Shown: piece after piece, positions 1 through 8,081 of the stretch
Numbering within the stretch: the first letter of the stretch is position 1
How the letters are laid out: each line of letters opens with the position of its first letter
Assembly (NCBI RefSeq): GCF_020819595.1
Contig: NZ_JAJHNP010000025.1
Span: 62,001 to 126,000 of the forward strand
Source: Streptomyces barringtoniae
GTDB lineage: Bacteria > Actinomycetota > Actinomycetes > Streptomycetales > Streptomycetaceae
Reading direction: 5' to 3'
DNA length: 64,000 nt
Translations under genes and position numbers: made by a program
The notes under the pieces: model-generated
Seen by the model: only the letters and a program-made list of their open reading frames with translations
Told to the model about the DNA's origin: nothing
Databases searched by the model: none

Positions 1-245
1 TGGTCAGCCATCAGCTGCCGATCTGGATCGTGCGGTCCTACGTCGAGCGGCGCCGGCTGTGGCACGATCCGCGCAAGCGGCAGTGCACGCTGGCCTCTCT
101 CACGTCCTTCACCTACCTCGGCGACAGGATCGTGTCGGTCGGCTACAGCGAGCCCGCCATCGATCTCGTCCCGGTTCACCTGCGGGCCGGTGCCAAGCCG
201 CAGAAGGGCAAGGGCACCGCGCAGGGGAAGGCCTTCGGGGCCTGA
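1..245 (+). CDS. Histidine phosphatase family protein, C-terminal fragment
   Basis: The gene enters from the left edge; codons run in frame from base 3 to the TGA at 243-245, leaving about 80 residues. The fragment opens with VSHQLPIW, which resembles the second conserved histidine region of phosphoglycerate-mutase-like phosphatases, and ends in a basic, glycine-rich tail (AKPQKGKGTAQGK). Members act on phosphate esters in the cytoplasm; the substrate cannot be told from this piece. It lies upstream of the cytochrome c maturation genes, the usual streptomycete context. The catalytic RHG motif would lie outside the window, so the family call rests on the tail and the neighbourhood. Confidence 0.6.
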   Translation, partial: VSHQLPIWIVRSYVERRRLWHDPRKRQCTLASLTSFTYLGDRIVSVGYSEPAIDLVPVHLRAGAKPQKGKGTAQGKAFGA

Positions 246-302
246 GGTCGTCCGACCGCGGTTTTCTGACGGTCCGTTTGACGTCACCTAGGGTGTCTTT
301 GC

Positions 303-315
303 CGCAACTATTGCG
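303..315. promoter_or_regulatory. Short inverted repeat in upstream region of the deacetylase-like gene
   Basis: Arms CGCAA (303-307) and TTGCG (311-315) flank a 3-base centre, in the A/T-richer gap between the phosphatase stop and the lipoprotein start at 403. TTGCCG at 299-304 and TAAGAA at 323-328, with an 18-base spacer, could be promoter hexamers, which would place the repeat between them. This is sequence inspection only; the regulator is unknown. Confidence 0.3.
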
Positions 316-402
316 AAAACCATAAGAATTATCGGAACCCCCCCGATCGTCGTGCCCTCTGAATGGGTGACCACCAGAAGGCGCGATGAATCGGGGATTT
401 CC

Positions 403-1671
403 ATGCGCACCGTCTCCCGGACCCTCTCCCGCCGGGGAATACTCGGCCTCGGCGCGGGTGCCGCTGCCGCCGCCACCCTCGCCGGCTGCGGGAGCCACAC
501 GTCATCGGACGGCGCCGGGCGGTCGAACGGTTCCGGCGAAGGAAAGAACGGCCAGGACGGAGGCGCGAGCGGCGCCCCGCAGGGTCGGCTCATCGGGGAC
601 GGCTCCACGTCGTACACCGGCAAGCAGCCGCACCAGCCGGCCGCGCCCGAGCCGCTGCAGCCCGGCCAGACCCCGCCGCAGTTCGTGGTCTTCTCCTGGG
701 ACGGCGCCGGCGAGGTCGGCAACGGGCTCTTCCCGCGCTTCCTGGACCTGGCCAAGCAGCACGGCGCGAGCATGACCTTCTTCCTCTCGGGTCTCTACCT
801 GCTGCCCGAGTCGAAGAAGCGCCTGTACGTGCCGCCGAACAACAGGGTCGGCGCCTCCGACATCGGCTACCTCGCCGACGACCACATCAAGGCGACGCTG
901 ACCAACGTCCGCCGGGCCTGGCTCGAAGGCCACGAGATAGGCACCCACTTCAACGGCCACTTCTGCGGCGATGCCCACACCTCGGTCAAGTGGTGGACGC
1001 CCCAGCAGTGGCACAGCGAGATCAAGCAGGCCAAGTCCTTCGTCAAGAACTGGAAGACCAACACCGGCCTCACCGACATGCCGGCCCTGCCGTTCGACTA
1101 CGACAAGGAACTCGTCGGCGGCCGTACGCCCTGTCTGCTCAACCAGGAGAACCTGCTGCCCACCGCCCGTGAACTGGGCTGGCGTTACGACGCCTCCTCG
1201 CCGGGCGGTCTGCAGATGTGGCCGGTGAAGAAGCAGGGGCTGTGGGACCTGCCGCTGCAGGAGATCCCCTTCCCCGGCAGGAAGTTCCAGGTCCTCTCGA
1301 TGGACTACAACATGATGTTCAACCAGTCGCAGAACTCGACCAAGGCGCCGGCCTACAACTACCCGGCCTGGCGCGAGCAGGCGGCCGGGGCGTACATCGC
1401 CGGCTTCAAGCGGGCATACTTCTCGAACCGGGCGCCGTTCTTCATCGGCAACCACTTCGAGCACTGGAACGGCGGCATCTACATGGACGCCGTCGAGCAG
1501 GCCTTCAAGCACATCGCCCGGGCGAAGGAGAAGGGCGCCGACGTCCGGCTCGTCTCCTTCCGGCAGTTCTGCGACTGGATCGACGTGCAGAAGCCCGAGG
1601 TGCTCGCCAAGCTGCGCACGCTGGCGCCCGGACAGGCTCCGGCCGGCGGCTGGAAGACCTTCCTCGCGTAG
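403..1671 (+). CDS. Polysaccharide deacetylase-like Tat lipoprotein
   Basis: A 422-residue exported protein. The N-terminus has SRRGILGLG, a twin-arginine-like signal, followed by the lipobox LAGC near residue 31, so it is probably a Tat-exported, membrane-anchored lipoprotein. The body looks like the NodB carbohydrate esterase fold: a first motif FSWDGAG where classic enzymes have TFDDG, the metal-binding pattern HEIGTHFNGH (HxxxH), and a GGRTPC segment resembling the RxPY motif. Deacetylase activity on cell-wall or extracellular polysaccharide is inferred from the fold; the altered first motif makes the substrate uncertain. The start at 403 is chosen because it gives the export signal and is preceded by GGGGA. 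The gene lies upstream of the thioredoxin-like lipoprotein gene. Confidence 0.7.
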   Translation: MRTVSRTLSRRGILGLGAGAAAAATLAGCGSHTSSDGAGRSNGSGEGKNGQDGGASGAPQGRLIGDGSTSYTGKQPHQPAAPEPLQPGQTPPQFVVFSWDGAGEVGNGLFPRFLDLAKQHGASMTFFLSGLYLLPESKKRLYVPPNNRVGASDIGYLADDHIKATLTNVRRAWLEGHEIGTHFNGHFCGDAHTSVKWWTPQQWHSEIKQAKSFVKNWKTNTGLTDMPALPFDYDKELVGGRTPCLLNQENLLPTARELGWRYDASSPGGLQMWPVKKQGLWDLPLQEIPFPGRKFQVLSMDYNMMFNQSQNSTKAPAYNYPAWREQAAGAYIAGFKRAYFSNRAPFFIGNHFEHWNGGIYMDAVEQAFKHIARAKEKGADVRLVSFRQFCDWIDVQKPEVLAKLRTLAPGQAPAGGWKTFLA

Positions 1672-1707
1672 CGTCCCGAGCGCTTCCCCGCGCGGCCTCT
1701 CGCACGG

Positions 1708-1770
1708 CCCCCTGCCGGAAATGTCCCGTGTAAATACGCCCTGAAATGCGGTTTTCCGCCCGGCAGGGGG
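1708..1770 (+). terminator. Long stem-loop after the deacetylase-like gene
   Basis: An 11-base arm CCCCCTGCCGG (1708-1718) is perfectly complementary to CCGGCAGGGGG (1760-1770). Inside the loop a second hairpin GCGG-TTTT-CCGC (1748-1759) abuts the right arm. No U-tract follows, as is common for streptomycete terminators. It separates the deacetylase-like gene from the cytochrome c maturation operon and may end transcription or act in the operon leader. Confidence 0.5.
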
Positions 1771-1810
1771 GTGCCACAGATCGCCGGAACGGACATGCGA
1801 AACTTTTCAC

Positions 1811-2401
1811 ATGAGTACCCGTAGCCGCGCCGTCCTGCTCGGCGCCGTGGCCGCCGTCGCGGCCCTGACCCTGTCCGCGTGCGGCAACGGCGGCACCTCC
1901 GGCGGCGGTGGCAACACCAACTTCGTCACCGGCAAGAACGGCATCGCCACGGTCCCGGCGGGCAAGCGCGCGAGCGCCCCGGACCTGTCCGGCAAGACCA
2001 TCGACGGCAGGACCCTGGACGTCGCCGACTACAAGGGCCAGGTCGTCGTCATCAACGTCTGGGGCTCATGGTGCGGGCCGTGCCGCGAAGAGGCGCAGTA
2101 CTTCTCCAAGGTGTCGAAGCAGTACGACGGCAAGGGCGTGAGGTTCGTCGGCATCAACACCCGGGACACCAGCACCACTCCCGCGGTCGCCTTCGAGAAG
2201 GAGCACGGGATCAGCTACCCGAGCCTGTACGACCCCACGGGCAGGCTGATGCTCCGCTTCAGGAAGGGCACCCTCAACCCGCAACTGATCCCCTCCACGC
2301 TCGTCATCGACAGGCACGGGAAGGTCGCCGCGCGGGCCCTGGAGGCGCTCGACGACACCGCCCTGCTGAAGATGCTCAAGCCGGTCCTCGCGGAGAAGTG
2401 A
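1811..2401 (+). CDS. TlpA/ResA-like thiol-disulfide lipoprotein
   Basis: A 196-residue lipoprotein with signal and lipobox (LSAC near residue 25) followed by a thioredoxin-fold domain. The redox motif WGSWCGPC lies near residues 84-91 and is followed by the conserved GINTRD and late cis-proline regions. By family it keeps apocytochrome c heme-binding cysteines reduced, or passes electrons from CcdA to extracytoplasmic targets. It is first in a tight operon: the ccdA GTG start lies two bases past its stop, then resB and ccsB follow. The order thioredoxin-ccdA-resB-ccsB is the standard actinobacterial System II set. Confidence 0.88.
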   Translation: MSTRSRAVLLGAVAAVAALTLSACGNGGTSGGGGNTNFVTGKNGIATVPAGKRASAPDLSGKTIDGRTLDVADYKGQVVVINVWGSWCGPCREEAQYFSKVSKQYDGKGVRFVGINTRDTSTTPAVAFEKEHGISYPSLYDPTGRLMLRFRKGTLNPQLIPSTLVIDRHGKVAARALEALDDTALLKMLKPVLAEK

Positions 2402-2402
2402 C

Positions 2403-3173
2403 GTGAGCGCACTGGTGACTCTGGCCGCGACCGGCCCGAACGAGACGGTGCGCAGCGGCGCCCTGCTGATCGCCCTGCCGGTCGCGCTGCTCGGCGGGCT
2501 CGTCTCCTTCTTCTCCCCCTGCGTCCTGCCCCTGGTCCCCGGCTACCTCTCCTATGTCACCGGCGTCGCCGGCACCGACCTGGCCGAGGCCCGGCGGGGG
2601 CGGATGGTCGGCGGGGCCGCGCTGTTCGTGCTCGGCTTCAGCGCCGTGTTCGTCTCCGGCGGGGCGCTGTTCGGCTTCTTCGGCTCCACCCTGCAGGAGT
2701 ACCAAGGCACGCTGTCCAAGGTGCTCGGCGTGCTCATGATCGTCATGGGTGTCTTCTTCATGGGGCTGATGCCCTGGCTCACCCAGCGCGAGTTCCGCTT
2801 CCACAGGCGGCCGGCCGCCGGACTGATCGGCGCCCCCGTCCTCGGCGCCCTGTTCGGCATCGGCTGGACGCCCTGCATCGGCCCGACCCTCGCGTCCGTG
2901 AACCTCCTTTCCATGGACCAGTCGAGCGCCGGACGCGGCGCGGTGCTGATGATCGCCTACTGCATCGGGCTCGGCGTGCCCTTCGTGCTGGCCGCCGTCG
3001 CCTTCCGCAAGGCGCTCGGCGCGTTCGGCTGGGTCAAGCGCCACTATGTCTGGGTGATGCGCATCGGCGGCACGATGATGATCGTGACCGGTGTGCTGCT
3101 GCTGACCGGCGCCTGGGAGAGTCTGGTGCAGCAGATGCAGACCTGGTCCGACGGCTTCACTGTGGGGATCTGA
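2403..3173 (+). CDS. ccdA: Cytochrome c biogenesis protein CcdA (thiol-disulfide transporter)
   Basis: A 256-residue polytopic membrane protein with about six hydrophobic helices. The two conserved cysteines lie in FSPCVLPLVPGY (helix 1) and WTPCIGPTL (helix 4), the pair that relays electrons from cytoplasmic thioredoxin across the membrane. Its likely partner is the TlpA-like lipoprotein encoded immediately upstream. The GTG start directly follows the upstream stop and the next ATG is 3 bases past its own stop, so translation is probably coupled. Length and motifs are typical of the short CcdA family. Confidence 0.92.
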   Translation: MSALVTLAATGPNETVRSGALLIALPVALLGGLVSFFSPCVLPLVPGYLSYVTGVAGTDLAEARRGRMVGGAALFVLGFSAVFVSGGALFGFFGSTLQEYQGTLSKVLGVLMIVMGVFFMGLMPWLTQREFRFHRRPAAGLIGAPVLGALFGIGWTPCIGPTLASVNLLSMDQSSAGRGAVLMIAYCIGLGVPFVLAAVAFRKALGAFGWVKRHYVWVMRIGGTMMIVTGVLLLTGAWESLVQQMQTWSDGFTVGI

Positions 3174-3176
3174 TCG

Positions 3177-4901
3177 ATGAGCACAACCGAAACCGACAAG
3201 AGCCGGGACCAGGCGGGCCAGGACCAGGAGGACCTCGGCGCGGCCGGCTCCCAGCTGTCCACCGCCCCGCGCGAGGAGCTGTCCGCCGCGCCCGGCCTCG
3301 GCGTCATCGGCTGGGCCCGCTGGTTCTGGCGGCAGCTGACCTCCATGCGGGTCGCGCTGCTGCTGCTCCTGCTGCTCTCGCTCGGCGCGATCCCCGGCTC
3401 GCTCATCCCGCAGACCGGCGCCGACCTGAACAAGGTCGACGACTTCCGCAAGGCCCACAAGACGCTCGCGCCGGTCTACGACAAGCTCGGCCTGTTCCAC
3501 GTCTACAGCTCGGTGTGGTTCTCCGCGATCTACATCCTGCTGTTCGTCTCCCTCATCGGCTGTATCGTCCCGCGCACCTGGCAGTTCGTCGGCCAGCTGC
3601 GCGGCCGGCCGCCGGCCGCCCCCAAGCGGCTGACCCGGCTGCCCGCCTACACGATGTGGCGTACGACCGCCGAGCCCGAGCAGGTGCGTGAAGCCGCGCT
3701 CGCCCTGCTGAAGAAGCGCCGCTTCCGCGCCCACGTCGCCGGTGACGCCGTCGCGGCCGAGAAGGGCTATCTGCGCGAGCTGGGCAACCTGGCCTTCCAC
3801 ATCGCCCTGATCGTGCTGCTGATCGCCTTCGCCTCCGGCCAGCTGTACAAGTCGGACGGCACCAAGCTGGTGGTGGAGGGCGACGGCTTCTCCAACGCGC
3901 TCTCGCAGTACGACGACTTCAAGTCCGGCAGCCTGTTCCAGAACGACGACCTCGTGCCGTTCAGCTTCGACCTGAAGGACTTCAAGGGCACCTACGAGCT
4001 CACCGGCCCCAACAGGGGCACGCCGCGCACCTACGAGGCGAAGATCGACTACAGCGAGGGTGCGTACGGCAAGCAGAAGTCGACCACCATCGAGGTCAAC
4101 CAGCCGCTGCACATCGGCGACTCCAAGGTCTACCTCGTCAGCCATGGCTACGCGCCGGTCATCACGGTCCGCGACGGCAAGGGCAAGGAGGTCTTCCACG
4201 ACGCCGTACCGCTGCTGCCGCTCGACGGAAACGTCACCTCCAACGGTGTGATCAAGGTGATGGACGGCTACCGCGACGCGCAGGGCAGGAAGGACCAGCT
4301 CGGCTTCCAGGCCTTCTTCGTGCCGACCTTCGACCCGAAGAGCGGCACGATGCTCTCCCAGTTCCCCGCGCTGGTGAACCCGCTGCTCGCGGTGAACGCC
4401 TACCACGGCGACCTCGGCGTCAACTCCGGTATCCCGCAGAGCGTGTACCAGCTGGACAAGACACACATGAAGGCGTTCAAGGACAGCAAGGGCCAGTTGC
4501 TGAAGAAGCTTCTCCTGCCGGGCGACACCCTCACGCTGCCGAACGGCGCCGGGTCCGTCACCTTCGAGAAGGACATCAAGGAGTGGGCCGGCTTCGAGAT
4601 CGTCCAGGAGCCCGGCAGCGGCTGGGCACTCGGCGGTGCCCTCGCCGCGATCTTCGGACTGGCCGCCTCGCTGTTCATCCAGCGGCGCCGGGTGTGGGTG
4701 CGCGCGGTGCGCGGCGCCGACGGCGTGACGGTCGTCGAGATGGCCGGGCTGGGCCGCAGCGAGTCCGCCAAGGTGCCCGAGGAACTGGGCGACCTCGCCG
4801 GAATCCTCTACGACCAGGCGCCGGGGGCACCCGACCCCGACGACCACTCTTCAGAATCCCCCGACACCCCAGTCGTACCTGCCGAAGGGGCTGAGAAGTG
4901 A
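3177..4901 (+). CDS. resB: Cytochrome c biogenesis protein ResB (System II, Ccs1-like)
   Basis: A 574-residue membrane protein: a hydrophilic N-terminal tail of about 45 residues, a first helix beginning near SMRVALLLLLLLSLGAIPGS, two more helices, a large extracytoplasmic domain (about residues 225-480) and a final helix near residue 485. ResB and CcsB together form the heme exporter and ligase that attaches heme to CxxCH apocytochromes outside the membrane. Its stop overlaps the start of ccsB by 4 bases (GTGA), indicating translational coupling. The full-length domain order is present and nothing appears broken. Confidence 0.92.
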   Translation: MSTTETDKSRDQAGQDQEDLGAAGSQLSTAPREELSAAPGLGVIGWARWFWRQLTSMRVALLLLLLLSLGAIPGSLIPQTGADLNKVDDFRKAHKTLAPVYDKLGLFHVYSSVWFSAIYILLFVSLIGCIVPRTWQFVGQLRGRPPAAPKRLTRLPAYTMWRTTAEPEQVREAALALLKKRRFRAHVAGDAVAAEKGYLRELGNLAFHIALIVLLIAFASGQLYKSDGTKLVVEGDGFSNALSQYDDFKSGSLFQNDDLVPFSFDLKDFKGTYELTGPNRGTPRTYEAKIDYSEGAYGKQKSTTIEVNQPLHIGDSKVYLVSHGYAPVITVRDGKGKEVFHDAVPLLPLDGNVTSNGVIKVMDGYRDAQGRKDQLGFQAFFVPTFDPKSGTMLSQFPALVNPLLAVNAYHGDLGVNSGIPQSVYQLDKTHMKAFKDSKGQLLKKLLLPGDTLTLPNGAGSVTFEKDIKEWAGFEIVQEPGSGWALGGALAAIFGLAASLFIQRRRVWVRAVRGADGVTVVEMAGLGRSESAKVPEELGDLAGILYDQAPGAPDPDDHSSESPDTPVVPAEGAEK

Positions 4902-5998
4902 CTCTCGCCGCCGCAACCGATCTCGCCGCCGCAACCAACGAACACCTGGCGAGCATCAGCAACACGCTGATCTACTCGTCGATGGCCGTCTACACCCTGG
5001 CCTTCTTCGCGTACATCGCCGAATGGCTCTTCGGCAGCCGCAGCAAGGTGGCCCGTACCGCCGCCGCGCTGACCGCGAGCACGGAGACCTCCGCGAAGGC
5101 ACCCGCCGTCACCGTCAAGCAGGCCGGCGGTACGGCCGTGCTGGAGCGGCCCAAGGTCGTCGTCCGCTCGGCCTCCGGCGCCCGCGACGTACCGGACGGG
5201 CCGGGCGCGCACGGCGGGGACGCCCAGGGCGACCTGTACGGCCGGATCGCCGTCTCGCTCACCGTGCTCGCCTTCGTGGTGGAGCTGGCCGGTGTCGTCG
5301 CCCGCGCGGCCTCCGTCCAGCGGGCGCCGTGGGGCAACATGTACGAGTTCAACATCACCTTCTCCACGGTCGCCGTCGGCGTGTACCTCGCGCTGCTGGC
5401 GCTGAAGAAGAACGTGCGCTGGCTCGGGCTGTTCCTGATCACGACGGTCCTGCTGGACCTGGGCCTCGCGGTCACCGTCCTGTACACCGCGAGCGACCAG
5501 CTGGTCCCGGCCCTGCACTCGTACTGGCTGTACATCCACGTCTCCACCGCGATCTTCTGCGGCGCGGTGTTCTACGTCGGTGCGGTCGCCACGATCCTGT
5601 ACCTGTTCAAGGACTCGTACGAGACCAAGCTGCAGACCGGCGGCAAGCCGGGTGCCTTCGCCACCTCGGTGCTGGAGCGGCTGCCCGCCTCGGCCTCGCT
5701 GGACAAGTTCGCCTACCGGGTCAACGCGGCGGTGTTCCCGCTGTGGACGTTCACGATCATCGCGGGCGCGATCTGGGCGGGCGACGCCTGGGGCCGCTAC
5801 TGGAACTGGGACCCGAAGGAGACCTGGTCCTTCATCACCTGGGTCGCCTACGCCTGCTACCTGCACGCCCGCGCGACGGCCGGCTGGAAGGGCCGCAAGG
5901 CCGCCTATCTGGCGATGATCGCCTTCGGCTGCTGGCTGTTCAACTACTACGGCGTCAACATCTTCGTCAGCGGCAAGCACTCCTACGCGGGCGTGTGA
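4898..5998 (+). CDS. ccsB: c-type cytochrome biogenesis protein CcsB/CcsA (heme handling)
   Basis: A 366-residue multi-spanning protein. The tryptophan-rich heme-binding segment GRYWNWDPKETWSFITW (WxWDPKE, about residues 305-321) identifies the CcsA/CcmC heme-handling superfamily; conserved histidines occur near the flanking helices (ALHSYWLYIH upstream, HARATAGW downstream). A poorly conserved loop rich in Ala, Val and Lys lies at about residues 45-110. With ResB it delivers and ligates heme to apocytochromes c. It is the last gene of the four-gene operon; the next gene starts 26 bases downstream from what looks like its own promoter. Confidence 0.93.
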   Translation: MTLAAATDLAAATNEHLASISNTLIYSSMAVYTLAFFAYIAEWLFGSRSKVARTAAALTASTETSAKAPAVTVKQAGGTAVLERPKVVVRSASGARDVPDGPGAHGGDAQGDLYGRIAVSLTVLAFVVELAGVVARAASVQRAPWGNMYEFNITFSTVAVGVYLALLALKKNVRWLGLFLITTVLLDLGLAVTVLYTASDQLVPALHSYWLYIHVSTAIFCGAVFYVGAVATILYLFKDSYETKLQTGGKPGAFATSVLERLPASASLDKFAYRVNAAVFPLWTFTIIAGAIWAGDAWGRYWNWDPKETWSFITWVAYACYLHARATAGWKGRKAAYLAMIAFGCWLFNYYGVNIFVSGKHSYAGV

Positions 5999-6023
5999 GC
6001 CGAGGGTCGCCCACACTGGTGTC

Positions 6024-6503
6024 ATGAGCGGTTCCATCGCACAGGGCACCAGCCAGACCCATGGGAACACGCACATACTCCACTTCCTGGTGCGGCTCCC
6101 GAGGCCCATGGAAGACGTCTGGCCGGCGGTGGCCACCCCCGAGGGACTCGGGGCGTGGTGCACCGCCGTCGACGTTCTGCAGCCCCGCCTGGACGGCGCG
6201 GTCACCCTGCGTGACCTGGGCTCCGGCCGGGTCACCGCCTGGGACGTGGACCGGGTCGCCGAGTACACCGTCGAGGGCGGCGGCCGGATCCGGTTCCATC
6301 TGGAGCGGGGCGGCGAGCGCGAGAGCGCGCTGCGCTTCACGCACGAGTTCCAGGGCGAGGCGGCGTCGGAGGCCGACTGGCGCAACAGATTCGAACGTCT
6401 GATCGAAGTCCTGGAGTCCACTCAGGGCCTTGCGGTGCCGCAGCCGCCGCAGCCGCATGAGCCCTCGGAGCCTTCGGAGCCCCTTCCCGGGCAGTTCACC
6501 TAG
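6024..6503 (+). CDS. SRPBCC (START-like) domain protein
   Basis: A 159-residue soluble protein with the features of the SRPBCC ligand-binding fold: an N-terminal strand HILHFLVRLPRPMEDVWPAVATPEGLGAW sets up the 'helix-grip' entry, alternating strands follow, and a C-terminal amphipathic helix DWRNRFERLIEVLE closes the pocket. The last 25 residues are a Pro/Glu-rich tail. Such proteins bind hydrophobic ligands or act as cyclase/aromatase-like helpers; no ligand can be assigned. CACACT at 6012-6017 lies six bases before the ATG, so the mRNA may be leaderless. It converges with the condensation gene, with only 15 bases between the stop codons. Confidence 0.7.
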   Translation: MSGSIAQGTSQTHGNTHILHFLVRLPRPMEDVWPAVATPEGLGAWCTAVDVLQPRLDGAVTLRDLGSGRVTAWDVDRVAEYTVEGGGRIRFHLERGGERESALRFTHEFQGEAASEADWRNRFERLIEVLESTQGLAVPQPPQPHEPSEPSEPLPGQFT

Positions 6504-6518
6504 GGCGGCGCGGGCGGC

Positions 6519-7934
6519 TCAGGACACCGCGGACAGGCTGCCGTGGGTCACCGAGGCGATGTGGTCGCGCAGCCGCTCGACGTACAGGCGCAGGTTCTTC
6601 GCCGCCACGTCCGTGTCCGGATACCGGCTCGCCAGCCACAGCCCCTCGTGCAGCCGGTTCACCCACACGCACACCTGGTCCCCGTACGACACCCGCAGCA
6701 GCGCGTGCGCCCGCTGCTCGGTCCAGCGCTCGGCGCCGGGCACGGCCCGGGTGTCGACGTAGGAGACGATCGAGTACAGGTCCGGCGAGGCCGGCCGGAA
6801 GTCCGCGCCGAGCAGGCTCAGCACCCGGGCCAGCGGCATCCGGGCCAGCGAGCGGTTGGCCTGCAGCTCCGCGCGCACCGCCCGCAGGGCGTCCGGGAAG
6901 CCCGTCGTACGGCCCACCGGGACCTCGATCGGGGCGCCGCCCACGTACCAGCCGACCGAGTCGCTCCAGTGCGACTTCACCCGGGTGTGGAACGGCACCA
7001 CCGTCCGGTACACCGGCTGCCCGCCCAGCTCGTGCACGATCAGCCCGGTCGCGGCCAGCAGGCCGACCAGGCTGCCGCCGTACGGCCTGCAGTACGCCTC
7101 GAACGCCGCCGCCCCGGCCGCGTCGGCCAGCGGCTCGCACAGCATCCGCTGCCTCGGCAGCGGGCCGCCCGGCTCCACGCCGAGGTCGACGGGGAAGCCC
7201 GGCAGCACGCCGTCGCAGCGCCGGATGAACGCGCGCCAGCGGCCGACGATCGCGTGCCGGGCGTCGATGCCGTCCGCGTCGGCCCGCTCCAGCTCGCAGA
7301 AGTCGACGTAACTGGCCGCCGGAGTACGGGAGTCGGGGCCGGTGCCGGTCAGGCCCGCCGTGTACAGCTCGTGGACCTCGCAGGCGATCCGGGTCAGGGA
7401 GTAGGCGTCGACGTTGCTGTGGTCGAAGGCCATGTACACGCTGGCGCCGTCGTCCCGTACGACCGCCGTGTAGATCAGGTTCGGCCAGCGCAGCGCGTCC
7501 GCGACGGTGTCGAAACGGTCCTGGAGGTGCTGGACCAGCTCGTCCGCGTCCGGGAAGTCGCCGGCCTCCTCCCGGTGCAGGGACACGTCGGCGGCGTCCA
7601 GGGTGAAGCGGCGCAGTTCGTCTCCCGCGGGGCCCGCCCAGCGGAAGCCGCTGCGCAGCGTCTCGTGCCGTACCGTCCAGCCGCGCAGCGCCTCCTGCAG
7701 CACATCGAGGTCGACCGGGCCCGGCAGGTCGAAGCCGGTGCCGAGCCAGGTCGGCACGAACAGCCCGTCCTCCCGGACGCACCTGGCGGTCCTGATGTGC
7801 GACTCCTGGATGTACGCCGGGGGCCGGCAGTCGTCCGGGAGCGCCGTCGCCGTCGCCACCGTCGCCGGGCTCAGTGTCCATTCGACGAGCCGTCCCGGCC
7901 GGACCTCGCAGCGCTGGATGTCAGTGATTCGCAC
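6519..7934 (-). CDS. Free-standing condensation-domain protein
   Basis: A 471-residue protein resembling a single NRPS condensation / PapA-type acyltransferase domain with no adenylation or carrier domain attached. The catalytic motif HHxxxDG appears as DHSNVDAYS (about residues 176-184): the second His and the Asp are kept, while the first His is Asp and the Gly is Ala. A later segment around SVGWYVGGAPIEV matches the floor-loop region of these domains. It probably transfers an acyl or aminoacyl group between a carrier or CoA and an acceptor; the substrate is unknown. The GTG start is chosen for the GGGAGA site 5-10 bases upstream. A 147-base leader with alternative hairpins separates it from the oxygenase gene. 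Confidence 0.72.
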   Translation of the reverse strand: MRITDIQRCEVRPGRLVEWTLSPATVATATALPDDCRPPAYIQESHIRTARCVREDGLFVPTWLGTGFDLPGPVDLDVLQEALRGWTVRHETLRSGFRWAGPAGDELRRFTLDAADVSLHREEAGDFPDADELVQHLQDRFDTVADALRWPNLIYTAVVRDDGASVYMAFDHSNVDAYSLTRIACEVHELYTAGLTGTGPDSRTPAASYVDFCELERADADGIDARHAIVGRWRAFIRRCDGVLPGFPVDLGVEPGGPLPRQRMLCEPLADAAGAAAFEAYCRPYGGSLVGLLAATGLIVHELGGQPVYRTVVPFHTRVKSHWSDSVGWYVGGAPIEVPVGRTTGFPDALRAVRAELQANRSLARMPLARVLSLLGADFRPASPDLYSIVSYVDTRAVPGAERWTEQRAHALLRVSYGDQVCVWVNRLHEGLWLASRYPDTDVAAKNLRLYVERLRDHIASVTHGSLSAVS

Positions 7935-7951
7935 GCGTCTCCCATCGCAGA

Positions 7952-7987
7952 AAGGGGGCCCTTGGTCGCGGGCCCCCTTCAAGGGCC
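7952..7987 (-). promoter_or_regulatory. Mutually exclusive hairpins in the leader of the condensation gene
   Basis: Two perfect but incompatible stems share sequence. Stem A pairs AAGGGGGCCC (7952-7961) with GGGCCCCCTT (7970-7979) around an 8-base loop. Stem B pairs GGCCCTTG (7957-7964) with CAAGGGCC (7980-7987). In the minus-strand transcript this lies 18-53 bases before the GTG at 7934. Competing stems upstream of a start are the arrangement seen in attenuators or translational switches. A 30-codon reading frame (8013 to 7921, minus) overlaps the element and could be a leader peptide, but this is weak. Confidence 0.45.
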
Positions 7988-8081
7988 AATGCCGTGGGAC
8001 GCGAACGGGACATGCCCGCCGGGTTCGTTTCAGCGGAACGGGTGGCGGCTCGAACACGGGATTGACACGGAGGGGCTCGGT

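Noticed and set aside
7921..8013. 30-codon reading frame as a leader peptide for the condensation gene.
   Set aside because: No ribosome binding site or run of one amino acid stands out; kept only as a possibility within the hairpin entry.
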